From: Leptolyngbya boryana PCC 6306
Lineage (GTDB): Bacteria > Cyanobacteriota > Cyanobacteriia > Leptolyngbyales > Leptolyngbyaceae
Assembly: GCF_000353285.1 (NCBI RefSeq)
Contig: NZ_KB731324.1
Coordinates: forward strand, 2,932,577-2,996,576
Length of the DNA: 64,000 nt
Direction: 5' to 3'
In this document: piece after piece, positions 54,599 to 62,995 of the stretch
Numbering within the stretch: position 1 is the stretch's first letter
Layout of the letters: each line of letters begins with the position of its first letter
The notes under the pieces: generated by a model
What the model was told of the DNA's origin: nothing
Databases searched by the model: none
Seen by the model: the letters and a program-made list of their open reading frames with translations, nothing else
Translations under genes and position numbers: made by a program

Positions 54599-54841
54599 TT
54601 AAGTAACCTCAGGAGTTTCTAGATTAATGTCAATGTCGGTGATCGGCAGAATGCAGTGCTGATGATGTAAGCCCAGAACAATCCCATCCTCCAAGGTGTT
54701 TTGCAATTCTTCTTGATATTGGCTCAAGATTTCTACATTCGCCCATACGCCTTTGAATTTTGGAATACTGCCGTAAAATGTGCCGTCTTCTAAGATGTTG
54801 TATCCGGCTTGTTTAAGCGTCGATCAAATATATTCAGTCAA
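54599..54841 (-). pseudogene. HicB-like antitoxin pseudogene
   Basis: The minus strand reads TTG ACT GAA TAT ATT then TGA (54824-54826), then about 70 sense codons giving STLKQAGYNILEDGTFYGSI, PKFKGVWANVEILSQYQEEL and EDGIVLGLHHQHCIL to a stop at 54599. This matches small HicB/UPF0150-type antitoxins, which typically start M-T-E-Y-I-Q and continue EDGTFYGEIPGFQGVWA. The in-frame TGA at codon 6 and the absence of a HicA gene make it a remnant. It could still initiate at a downstream codon, but no ATG is present. Confidence 0.75.
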
Positions 54842-54936
54842 CCTAAGCTGAACACAAATGATAAAACTTGTGTTGTAACTCTCTGGTTTGCCGACCTTAA
54901 AACTTTGAGAAATGTGATGAATAGCAGTTATCGACA

Positions 54937-55437
54937 TCAATGCACCCCTGCAATTTGAGCAAACACTGATCGCCAGCTTCCTCCTAACCACCATTCGCCA
55001 ATCACACACACGACGACTCCGAGCAGTGATCCCGCAATCACTTGCACAGGCGTATGTCCAAGCAATTCTTTCAGGCGGTCTTCATTGAAATGATGGTCGC
55101 CTGTAAAAAATTCATCCATGATTTGATTGAGAATTTTCGCCTGTTTTCCAGCCGCCTGTCTTACACCCTGCGAATCGTACATGACCACAAACGCCACGAT
55201 CGTTGCGATCGCAAATTGCGTACTACTCCAGCCATCGACCATGCCCACACCCGTTGCCAACGCTGTAACTAAAGCCGAATGCGAACTGGGCATTCCACCG
55301 GTTTCGACTAACACCCGAAAATTGACTTTGTGATTGACAATCAGTTCGATCACGAGCTTAGTGGCTTGAGCAATCAAACAGGCAACGAGCGCTAAGAGCA
55401 GCACTTCGTTATCCAAAATTCCAGCAAAGTCCTGCAT
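54937..55437 (-). CDS. Divergent PAP2 (DUF212) membrane protein
   Basis: 166 residues with about four helices and the divergent PAP2 motifs: ETGGMPSSHSALVTALATG (in place of the canonical PSGH), YDSQGVRQAAGKQAK and LKELLGHTPVQVIAGSLLG. Acid-phosphatase-like proteins with unknown lipid substrates. It lies 29 bp downstream of crtE, the order folD-crtE-DUF212 being familiar in cyanobacteria. Confidence 0.93.
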   Translation of the reverse strand: MQDFAGILDNEVLLLALVACLIAQATKLVIELIVNHKVNFRVLVETGGMPSSHSALVTALATGVGMVDGWSSTQFAIATIVAFVVMYDSQGVRQAAGKQAKILNQIMDEFFTGDHHFNEDRLKELLGHTPVQVIAGSLLGVVVCVIGEWWLGGSWRSVFAQIAGVH

Positions 55438-55466
55438 ACGGTGGGGGGATAGAGGGATAGGTAGAG

Positions 55467-56390
55467 TTAGTTTTTGCGGGCAGTGATGTAATCAGCGATC
55501 GCCATAAGTGGCAGCGCTTGTTCACCAAATCCAGCGACCTCAGCTTTCGCCTGCTCAATGAGTTGTTGAGCCTGACGTTTCGATTCTTCCATGCCTAAGA
55601 GGCGGGGGTAAGTCGCTTTCTCAACATTCGCATCTTTGCCGATGCTCTTACCCAATTCTTCTTGAGTCGAAGTGATATCGAGTAAGTCATCAACAATCTG
55701 GAACGCTAATCCGATCGCTTGAGAGTAACGGCTGAGACGTTGCAGATCAGACTCCGACCCGCCTGCCAAAATACCGCCACTGACGACGGAGGCTTCAAGC
55801 AATGCCGCCGTCTTGTGCGTGTGAATAAAGTTCAGTGTATCAAGGGTAATGTCTTTTACGCCTTCGCATTCGAGATCGACCACTTGACCGCCAACGAGTC
55901 CAGCCGCACCCGCCGCACGACCCAGGCGAGAAATCACTTTTAATAAGCGATCGGCGCTGACATTGCGAGTTTCTTCCACAATGTGCTCAAAGGCATAGGC
56001 AAGTAATCCGTCACCCGCTAGAATCGCAACCGCTTCTCCATAAAATTTGTGATTGGTGAGTTTGCCGCGACGGTAATCGTCGTTGTCCATCGCAGGCAAA
56101 TCGTCGTGAATCAGCGACATCGTGTGGATCATCTCCAGCGCGCAGGCAGTCGGAATAGACATCTCTGGTGTGCCATTAAACAGATCACAGGCAGCGAGAC
56201 AGAGGACAGGACGCAGCCGTTTTCCCCCTGCGAAGAGGGAATAGCGCATCGCTTCATAAATCTTATCGGGATAGACGACGGGAAAGGCTCGATCGAGAGC
56301 AGCTTCAACTTGTTGCTGTTTTACTGATAAATAGCCCTTTAAATCGAATTGCGCTGCTTGATTCGATTGAGTTGTCCCGGTCGCGACCAT
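55467..56390 (-). CDS. crtE: Geranylgeranyl diphosphate synthase
   Basis: Makes GGPP for carotenoids, phytyl chains and quinones. 307 residues: [16 protein letters not shown], first Asp-rich motif [20 protein letters not shown], and second [18 protein letters not shown]. Good AGGAGGAT site upstream of the ATG. Same direction as folD (48 bp after it) and DUF212. Confidence 0.96.
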   Translation of the reverse strand: MVATGTTQSNQAAQFDLKGYLSVKQQQVEAALDRAFPVVYPDKIYEAMRYSLFAGGKRLRPVLCLAACDLFNGTPEMSIPTACALEMIHTMSLIHDDLPAMDNDDYRRGKLTNHKFYGEAVAILAGDGLLAYAFEHIVEETRNVSADRLLKVISRLGRAAGAAGLVGGQVVDLECEGVKDITLDTLNFIHTHKTAALLEASVVSGGILAGGSESDLQRLSRYSQAIGLAFQIVDDLLDITSTQEELGKSIGKDANVEKATYPRLLGMEESKRQAQQLIEQAKAEVAGFGEQALPLMAIADYITARKN

Positions 56391-56438
56391 TCCCGTATCC
56401 TCCTAAGCCTAAATTCGTGATGTCAATTTGAAGTTGCT

Positions 56439-57317
56439 TTATTTTTGGAAGCGCTGTTGATAGCTCCATACTGTATTGTGCAACAACATGGTGACAGTCA
56501 TCGCACCTACTCCACCTGGAACAGGAGTAAGATATTCCGCCACGGATTGTACCGCATTAAAGTCTACATCTCCGACAAGTCGGCTTTTTCCTGTGGTTTC
56601 ATCAGTGATGCGGTTGATCCCGACATCCACGACGATCGCGCCCGGTTTGACCATGTCTGCCGTGATTAAGTTGGGACGACCGACTGCGGCAACGAGAATG
56701 TCAGCGCTGCGAGTGACTTCTGCGAGATTCGGAGTGCGAGAATGCGCGATCGTGACAGTGGCATTGGCATCGAGCAGCATCAATGCGATCGGTTTACCTA
56801 CGAGAATGCTGCGCCCGACGACAACTGCTGTTTTGCCTGCGGGATCAAGGTTATAGGCTTCTAAAAGCCGCATCACTCCGTAAGGGGTGCAACTTCTCAA
56901 TCCTGGCTCTGTTCTCACCAACCGCCCTAAATTCATCGGATGCAAGCCATCAGCATCTTTGTCTGGATGAATCTGATTGAGCAGGGCGACGCTATCGAGA
57001 TGATCGGGGAGTGGGAGTTGAACGAGAATGCCGTCTACTCGATCGTCTGCGTTGAGTTGTGCAATCATGTCCGCAACTTCGGCTTGGGTGGCTTCGTTAG
57101 GAAAATGTTTTCCAAATGAAGCGATCCCTACTGCAGCACAGGCTTTTTCTTTGTTACGCACGTAAGCGGCACTGGCGGGATTATCTCCGACCATCAGCAC
57201 AGCTAAACCGGGAGGACGACCATATTGGGGAGTCAAAGACTGAACTTGTGTAGCGAGTTCAGTCTGCATTTTTTGAGCAAGGGCTTTTCCGTCGAGGAGT
57301 TGCGCGATCGAAGACAT
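56439..57317 (-). CDS. folD: Methylenetetrahydrofolate dehydrogenase / cyclohydrolase
   Basis: Bifunctional one-carbon enzyme, 292 residues. Catalytic region [18 protein letters not shown] (conserved Tyr and Lys), [22 protein letters not shown], and NADP fold [17 protein letters not shown], with the C-terminal [19 protein letters not shown]. All key residues look present. First gene of the leftward folD-crtE-DUF212 group. Confidence 0.97.
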   Translation of the reverse strand: MSSIAQLLDGKALAQKMQTELATQVQSLTPQYGRPPGLAVLMVGDNPASAAYVRNKEKACAAVGIASFGKHFPNEATQAEVADMIAQLNADDRVDGILVQLPLPDHLDSVALLNQIHPDKDADGLHPMNLGRLVRTEPGLRSCTPYGVMRLLEAYNLDPAGKTAVVVGRSILVGKPIALMLLDANATVTIAHSRTPNLAEVTRSADILVAAVGRPNLITADMVKPGAIVVDVGINRITDETTGKSRLVGDVDFNAVQSVAEYLTPVPGGVGAMTVTMLLHNTVWSYQQRFQK

Positions 57318-57584
57318 ACGTGAAGACGTGAAAAAAGTTGACTAAAAACTAAAAAGATCGGACAAAATGTGAGACGTAACATCTCAGGTTGATAAAGGTT
57401 TGATTTGAACTTCCCGATGATGAGGAAGCTTTTTGCATTGGATAGATAGTGACTTTACATTAGTTTCGCAGATTCACGCATTCTTGGGTGAATTGAGTTT
57501 TTGCGGGGAAGGTTGCTCTCGAAGTGAAATGACGAGTCGGTAGGGTGCTATCGCGTAGTTTTCTCAGGAAAGGGCGGGTGACTT

Positions 57585-57956
57585 ATGGGTTTCTCACGGA
57601 TTGGAGTTGTGCTGTTGTGTGTGAGTGCAATCGGGTGTACGACTTCGCCAGATTTGCCGTCTACGTCAAATAACGTGTTATCGGTGCTTGAGCCTGGAGA
57701 GCAGGTAAAAGCGAATCAGGTGAGTCAGAAACGCGATCGCGTGGTGCAAGTACAGGGTCAAATTAAGGCGCAGGCTCCGCTCATGGGCGGACAGCGAGCG
57801 TATGAGGTGCAGGATGAGACGGGCAGTGTTTGGGTGGTGAGCGATCGAACTGTGCCTGCAACCGGAAGCCGGGTGAGTGTGCAAGGTAGGGTGAAGTTTC
57901 AGAAGATCGAGATTGGGGGGAAGGATCAGAGTTCGGTTTATATTGAGCAGCAGTAG
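57585..57956 (+). CDS. Lipoprotein with OB-fold-like domain
   Basis: 123 residues with a signal peptide and lipobox (VLLCVSAIGC, Cys18), so anchored after cleavage. The mature part has an OB-like pattern (VVQVQGQIKAQAPLMGG, YEVQDETGSVWVVSD, RVSVQGRVKFQKIEI), similar to small NirD/BOF-type periplasmic proteins. Function unknown. Hairpin 57962-57988 follows. Confidence 0.8.
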   Translation: MGFSRIGVVLLCVSAIGCTTSPDLPSTSNNVLSVLEPGEQVKANQVSQKRDRVVQVQGQIKAQAPLMGGQRAYEVQDETGSVWVVSDRTVPATGSRVSVQGRVKFQKIEIGGKDQSSVYIEQQ

Positions 57957-57961
57957 AGAGG

Positions 57962-57988
57962 GTGGGGAGTCTATTCCCTACTCCCCAC
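57962..57988 (+). terminator. Hairpin after the lipoprotein gene
   Basis: GTGGGGAGT (57962-57970) pairs with ACTCCCCAC (57980-57988), a 9-bp GC-rich stem with a 9-nt loop, 6 bp past the stop. There is no T-run, so it is a probable but weakly supported terminator between convergent genes. Confidence 0.6.
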
Positions 57989-58000
57989 TCCTCACGTTCA

Positions 58001-58600
58001 TCAAAACCTGCCACTATACCGTTCCTCTTTCCAGGGATCGCCCCGATGGTGATACCCATTGCGTTCCCAGAATCCGAGATCTTCTTTCGGAAGAAACTCT
58101 AGACCATTAATCCATTTAGCGCTTTTCCAGGCATATAAATGGGGAACAACGGTACGCATCGGGCCGCCATGATCTGCGGGTAAGGGTTCGCCAAATAAGG
58201 TGTGAGCGAAGAAATTTTCTTCGCGGACGAAATCATCGATCGAAATATTTGTGGTGTAGCCTCCGTAGCAGTGTTCCATGATATGCACTGCTTTGGGATC
58301 AACCTCGATCGCATTCATAAAATCTGTGACTTTTACGCCAACCCACTTCACATCGAGTTTTGACCAAGTGGTGACACAGTGAAAATCTGCCGTAAATTCA
58401 CTTTGCGGCAGTGCCATAAAATCATCCCAAGAAAAAGTCTTTTCTTTTGCCAATCCCCAGACTCGAAACTGCCAGTCTGCACGATCGACAATTGGGGTCT
58501 CTCCATAAGTCAAGACGGGAAATCCTGAAGCGAGTCTTTGACCTGGAGGAACGCGATCGCCATGTTCGCTGCCTGGTTTTTTGAAATACTTACCTATCAT
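58001..58600 (-). CDS. Sulfite-oxidase-like molybdopterin protein
   Basis: 199 residues of the SUOX/YedY molybdopterin fold: VPPGQRLASGFPVLTYG, WQFRVWGLAKEKTFSWDDFM, FHCVTTWSKLDVKWVGV with the Mo-ligand Cys, EHCYGGYTTNISIDD, LPADHGGPMRTVVPHLYAWKS and GLEFLPKEDLGFWERNGYH. The short cytosolic form without Tat signal or dimerisation domain. Substrate unknown; not necessarily sulfite. Confidence 0.92.
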   Translation of the reverse strand: MIGKYFKKPGSEHGDRVPPGQRLASGFPVLTYGETPIVDRADWQFRVWGLAKEKTFSWDDFMALPQSEFTADFHCVTTWSKLDVKWVGVKVTDFMNAIEVDPKAVHIMEHCYGGYTTNISIDDFVREENFFAHTLFGEPLPADHGGPMRTVVPHLYAWKSAKWINGLEFLPKEDLGFWERNGYHHRGDPWKEERYSGRF

Positions 58601-58687
58601 GATTCTGACTCCTAATCATTACCCTAAATCATAGGATCAGAATCAGAAATGCGTGACTCTTCATTGCGTCGGAATCACGCATTCTCG

Positions 58688-58861
58688 TTATTCTTCGTCA
58701 GTTTCTTCGTCAGTTGGATAGACGAAGCCTTTCGCACGTCCGGTCAAAATTGACTTGCCGAGGGACAAAGCGCGTTGTGCTTGCAGGTTTGCTTTACGTT
58801 TCCAGGTTGCTTTGCGCTGGTCACGCTTTGCACTTGAGGTTTTCTTCTTAGGTTGTGCCAT
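58688..58861 (-). CDS. rpmF: 50S ribosomal protein L32
   Basis: 57 residues, short enough to be missed by length-filtered gene calls. Translation begins [20 protein letters not shown], continues [19 protein letters not shown] and [18 protein letters not shown] and ends at TAA. The N-terminal [17 protein letters not shown] is the bL32 signature; the zinc cysteines are absent (C-minus form), as usual in cyanobacteria. Located between the sulfite-oxidase-like and DUF3352 genes, all leftward. Confidence 0.95.
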   Translation of the reverse strand: MAQPKKKTSSAKRDQRKATWKRKANLQAQRALSLGKSILTGRAKGFVYPTDEETDEE

Positions 58862-58948
58862 GATCGGCTCGGAGTTTAAACAGCCTTCCTATTCTACGGC
58901 AGGATCGCAATTTCCGGAGTCGATCGACTCCAGAAATTTGCATCCACT

Positions 58949-60556
58949 CTATTTCGCTGGTTTCAATGCCAGGACGGCTTCAACTTGGCTGGTGGTTCGG
59001 TCAATTTGGCTAGTCGTACTGCCGATGCTGCGCACGGACTCCAAGAAGGCGCGGGCTTCCGGGTCGAGTTGGGCGGCTTGGGTTCCCTGAGTGAACTTAG
59101 TCATCAAGGCGGTCATTTTCTCGACATCCATGTAGAAATAACCCGTATTCTGCTTTGGCAAAGCCGCCATCACGCTTTTGAAGCCATCGCTGCTTTCGAG
59201 TGCCGGATTCGCTTGGCTTGAGAAAGAAGAAACGAGCGGTTCACCCGTGGCAATAAATAGCGTATCGTCGTTGATCCAGCCATGTCCTAACAGCGCACCT
59301 TGAGGAGTTTGCCACTCGGTGACTTTTTTGCCATTTACATCGCGTTGCGCGATCGACAAAGATTGGTTTTTCGCCAAAGTATCCAACTTGCCTAAAGTCG
59401 ATTCGGCAGTTTTGCGATCGCTGGTTTGAAATACAAGGGCTTGACCAAATCCCAAATCCGCCATCATGCCTTGGTTCATCGGCATCAGTCCGATCGCGAA
59501 GTCGCCGGTCATCCAACCAAAAATGTCTTTGTCGAGGTCAAGCCCGATCATCTGACTGCTGCCTCGCATCAAATCGACGATTCTTTTAGCCTCCTCATTG
59601 TTTTGTGACTGCTCGGTCACTTGATTCCAGTAAGAATTGAGATTCGAGCCAGAGATTAAAGCAAACGTGTCAGCGGGGAAAAGAGCCGCGGCTTTTCCTG
59701 CCGAAGGTTTGAAGTCGATCGCGATTTTGGGATCAACTTTGACTTCTCCTTTGAAGCGCAATCCGACATCGGCGATGCTGAGTGTGCCTGTTACCGATTG
59801 CAGACTTTTTAGAGATTCGATCGCTGTCGCATCCATTTTGGGATCAGCGCTCATTGCTTTCGCGATCGCAGGAATAGGCATATAAACACGGGCAATCACT
59901 GCTTCTCCAGCGTCTGGTTGAGCGAGTTGCGTTGCCGTTTCGGGATTGGTTGCGAAAGAGGGGTTGCCTTTGGTTGCCTCGATTGATTGCTCAATGCCAG
60001 CGCGATTGCTTGCGATGACAAGGTAAGCGTCGTTGAGAACAGCGGTGTAGTAAGGTGTTTTACTCTTCTCCGGCAAGGTTTCAAAGATTTTGACTCCTTG
60101 GTATTCGGTTTCGGTGGTTTTGGCTTTGGAGTCGCTCTTCACTTTGTTGGCGAAACTCAAGGCACTCATTTTGTCTTTGATGCCGATCACGGCAACGACT
60201 TCGGCGTCTTCTCGCTTGCTGCTGGGCATGACGGCAATCATCATGTTGCCCATCCAAGGTTTGATATCCTTGTCGAAATCAAGCTTGGCATCGCTCATCA
60301 TGTCTTGCTGCATTTTTTGCAGGTTTTGTTCGATCGCTTTTTGAGCGGCGGGCGTACCGAACTTTTTCAGCTTTTCCCAAGTCTTCTCATCGGTTGAAAC
60401 GAAGGTCGCCATGTACGCTTCATCGGGAAGCACTTTGGCGATCGCTAAAGGTGTGGTTTTATCAGAAGATGTGCGATTGAGAAAAAAGAAGCCTGCAGCA
60501 CCCCCCACGAGAGCGACTACAGCCAGACCAGGTAGAATGAGCTTTTTTAAAGCCAT
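58949..60556 (-). CDS. DUF3352 protein
   Basis: 535 residues: N-terminal membrane anchor (LILPGLAVVALVGGAAGFFFL), then a large extracytoplasmic part: LPDEAYMATFVSTDEKTWEK, AFALISGSNLNSYWNQ-type repeats, and FGWMTGDFAIGLMPMNQG. It matches the DUF3352 family of cyanobacteria and plant-related bacteria, whose role is not known. AGGAACG lies before the ATG. Confidence 0.88.
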   Translation of the reverse strand: MALKKLILPGLAVVALVGGAAGFFFLNRTSSDKTTPLAIAKVLPDEAYMATFVSTDEKTWEKLKKFGTPAAQKAIEQNLQKMQQDMMSDAKLDFDKDIKPWMGNMMIAVMPSSKREDAEVVAVIGIKDKMSALSFANKVKSDSKAKTTETEYQGVKIFETLPEKSKTPYYTAVLNDAYLVIASNRAGIEQSIEATKGNPSFATNPETATQLAQPDAGEAVIARVYMPIPAIAKAMSADPKMDATAIESLKSLQSVTGTLSIADVGLRFKGEVKVDPKIAIDFKPSAGKAAALFPADTFALISGSNLNSYWNQVTEQSQNNEEAKRIVDLMRGSSQMIGLDLDKDIFGWMTGDFAIGLMPMNQGMMADLGFGQALVFQTSDRKTAESTLGKLDTLAKNQSLSIAQRDVNGKKVTEWQTPQGALLGHGWINDDTLFIATGEPLVSSFSSQANPALESSDGFKSVMAALPKQNTGYFYMDVEKMTALMTKFTQGTQAAQLDPEARAFLESVRSIGSTTSQIDRTTSQVEAVLALKPAK

Positions 60557-60677
60557 GAGCGTTCCTCAAAATTGTTATCGCTACGGTGAACTTCACCTCA
60601 GTTTGGGATGAATCCGGGCGGGCAAAATGATGTCGAGGTGAATCCTTTTAGAATTCCCGCTCACCGAAGCAATCAAC

Positions 60678-62303
60678 TTATTTCAGGCTGGCGGCAAGTT
60701 TCTGCCACTCTGCGAGCATGGCTGGATTAGAAGGTTGACCCTTTGCAATCATCACAACGCCGTCTTCGACTTGCAATACGCCATATTGTTTTTCATTCAC
60801 GAGTTTTTCAAGCAGCGGCAGCGTTTTCGTGAGGTAGAACTGGCTGTCTTTGAAGGCTTTGCTGTATTCTTTGAGCTGCCACAAATCCGCGATCGCGTAT
60901 TCGAGTTGTACTTTCTGATTGCGATCGTCATAAATTTCGATCAGGGGTAATCGCACGATCGCGCGTCGAGTCGAAAGCTGTGGAATTAAGTGCGTTGTCG
61001 TCGTCACGCTGGCATCTTTTGGAACATTGCGAATCACGTTGTAAATATGACCTGCATGTTCCCATTGGCGGGTTAGGGGAACAAACACCCAAGGACGAAA
61101 CGAATCGGGAATCATGAACGAAAAAGTTCGATGGGGATTGCCGCTCAGCATGAACAGTACAGACAGAATCATGGCAACTTTCCACCAGCGGCGAAACTTG
61201 GGTGTGAATTTCTGAGGATTGCGTGACCACCAGAGAATTGCACCGTAAAACACACCTGGAACGACTGCAACTGCGTAGCGAATGTTGACTGCTAAAGCAG
61301 TCACCCCAGATTGTGCAAACAGTGAGATCAAAGGAAAGCCTGAGACTGTCCAAGCGGCTCCTGAGACAGCAGGAACAAATGCTAATGAGAGCCATTGACT
61401 TGCCAGATAGTTAATTCGGCGATCGACCGGGGTGAATAAACTTTCTGCAAGTTCAGCGGGATGGGTGATCATTCCCCATAAAACTTGTAATGTCGTTGGA
61501 TTGTCGCTATTTACAAACTGCCTGAAGCGAGCCGCTAAATAGAGTCGAGAGACATCAGTTGAAAATCTCGGCTGTACAAAGTTAGTGACAAAAGCAACAT
61601 AGCTAAAACTGAGAATGCAGAGTGCTAAACCAATCCAGGGATGCCGACGGCTCAGTAAGAGATACACTCCAATCCCGAAGAGAATAATGCCTGCTTCTTC
61701 GCGAACGCCTAAGACTAGAACAACACAGATCCAGAACCAGACCCATTGCTTTTTTTCTAATGCGAGTAATGTCCCAAAAGCAAACAGTGGAATTTGACAG
61801 TGTTCGTAGAAGTTTGCGATCGTAGAACCTGCAACTGCGATCGCGCTGTAGTAACTTGCAGTAATCCAAACAGATAGCTGCGGTGCAAGGTAATGTCGTG
61901 CCAACGCATAAAGCATTAAGCCACCCACAGTCATTAAAGCAACTTGCAAAAAGCTCAAGGTCAGAGGGTGAGGAAAGAGCGCATATAAGGGCAACCAGAG
62001 TAGAAAATCTAAAACAAGATGCTGTCCTAAATGGACAAAAGATACGGTTGGAGTAACGCCATCTTGAATCGTAGCAACGGAATTTCCAGAGGTGAGTGAA
62101 CTCTCAAACCAACGCCCGTGCAGGTTATTCCAGAAGACTTGGTTGAAAAGTCCTTGGTCGTAAGAGGTATAGAACGTGAAATAGCGATTGATTGAGATGA
62201 TCAATGTGATGGTAAAAAAGACGATCGCGCAATACCAGGCGCGACGCAAGCCAACTTGATCTTGACTGGGCACGATCGCTTTTAATGCTGTAGAGAAGTT
62301 CAT
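60678..62303 (-). CDS. DUF2079 polytopic membrane protein
   Basis: About 541 residues from the ATG at 62303; a GTG at 62318 is in frame. About ten helices with the DUF2079 signature NRYFTFYTSYDQGLFNQVFW near the N-terminus and LGQHLVLDFLLWLPLYALFP, in the fold of GT-C type glycosyltransferases. A soluble C-terminal part (TTTTHLIPQLSTRRAIVRLP) follows. Probably transfers a sugar from a lipid carrier; not shown. Confidence 0.85.
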   Translation of the reverse strand: MNFSTALKAIVPSQDQVGLRRAWYCAIVFFTITLIISINRYFTFYTSYDQGLFNQVFWNNLHGRWFESSLTSGNSVATIQDGVTPTVSFVHLGQHLVLDFLLWLPLYALFPHPLTLSFLQVALMTVGGLMLYALARHYLAPQLSVWITASYYSAIAVAGSTIANFYEHCQIPLFAFGTLLALEKKQWVWFWICVVLVLGVREEAGIILFGIGVYLLLSRRHPWIGLALCILSFSYVAFVTNFVQPRFSTDVSRLYLAARFRQFVNSDNPTTLQVLWGMITHPAELAESLFTPVDRRINYLASQWLSLAFVPAVSGAAWTVSGFPLISLFAQSGVTALAVNIRYAVAVVPGVFYGAILWWSRNPQKFTPKFRRWWKVAMILSVLFMLSGNPHRTFSFMIPDSFRPWVFVPLTRQWEHAGHIYNVIRNVPKDASVTTTTHLIPQLSTRRAIVRLPLIEIYDDRNQKVQLEYAIADLWQLKEYSKAFKDSQFYLTKTLPLLEKLVNEKQYGVLQVEDGVVMIAKGQPSNPAMLAEWQKLAASLK

Positions 62304-62404
62304 CACGTTCAAACACACTTGAGATCAGGAAAAACTATAGCATTCCGAAGTCTCAAACACCTTTTGATATAATCAACGCACGGTCTGATAAGAGGCAGCA
62401 GAAC

Positions 62405-62995
62405 ATGACTCAGGCGAAACTGCGATTCTCTAGCTTTGAGGAATATTTTGCAGCGGGCGATGATCTCGAACTCGAAGGACGCTACGAATTGATCGATGGA
62501 GAACTCGTCCAAGTGCCACCCGAATCAGAAGAGAATAACTTCTTCGCTTTGAATTTGCGAGATTTATTCGCTGCGCTCCTCCCTCGTCGATGGGTTCGCA
62601 TTCATCAGTGTGAGATTCAAGTCCCTGTTTTAGAAAAAAAGGATGCTGCAAATCGGTATCCGGATGTTGTCATTTTGCGCCCAGAACATATCGCGCTTAC
62701 GAAAACTCGGTTAACGATAAAAGCAGATATGCCACCTCCACAGTTAGTCGCAGAAGTGATCAGTCCGGGAAGTCAAAACCGCGATCGAGATTTCAACAGA
62801 AAACGCGCCCAGTATGCTGAGCGCGGAATTCCTGAATATTGGATTCTTGATCCTCAAACTCGTTCGATTACGGTTCTAGAATTGCGCGATCGCGACTACG
62901 TTACGTTCGGCATTTTTGCAAATCATGAACTCATTTTCTCTCCCACTTTTCCCAATCTCGACTTTACTGCTGCTCAAGTTTTTAGCGAGGAGTAG
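62405..62995 (+). CDS. Uma2-family (DUF820) putative nuclease
   Basis: 196 residues of the PD-(D/E)XK-like Uma2 family, highly amplified in cyanobacteria: FSSFEEYFAAGDDLELEGRY, YELIDGELVQVPPESEENN, RYPDVVILRP (catalytic Asp), LVAEVISPGSQNRDRDFN (Glu) and KRAQYAERGIPEYWILDP (Lys). Possible -10 TATAAT at 62368-62373. Its end overlaps the convergent transporter gene by 14 bp. Confidence 0.9.
   Translation: MTQAKLRFSSFEEYFAAGDDLELEGRYELIDGELVQVPPESEENNFFALNLRDLFAALLPRRWVRIHQCEIQVPVLEKKDAANRYPDVVILRPEHIALTKTRLTIKADMPPPQLVAEVISPGSQNRDRDFNRKRAQYAERGIPEYWILDPQTRSITVLELRDRDYVTFGIFANHELIFSPTFPNLDFTAAQVFSEE

Noticed and set aside
54824-55009. 61-codon frame running into the HicB remnant as a gene or readthrough product
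   Set aside because: Upstream residues do not resemble an antitoxin and mostly overlap antisense of the DUF212 gene and its spacer; the TGA is better explained as pseudogene decay.
59987-60397. Long antisense frame opposite the DUF3352 gene
   Set aside because: It is a mirror of the Lys/Ala-rich coding sequence; the sense strand has a clear anchor and family pattern.
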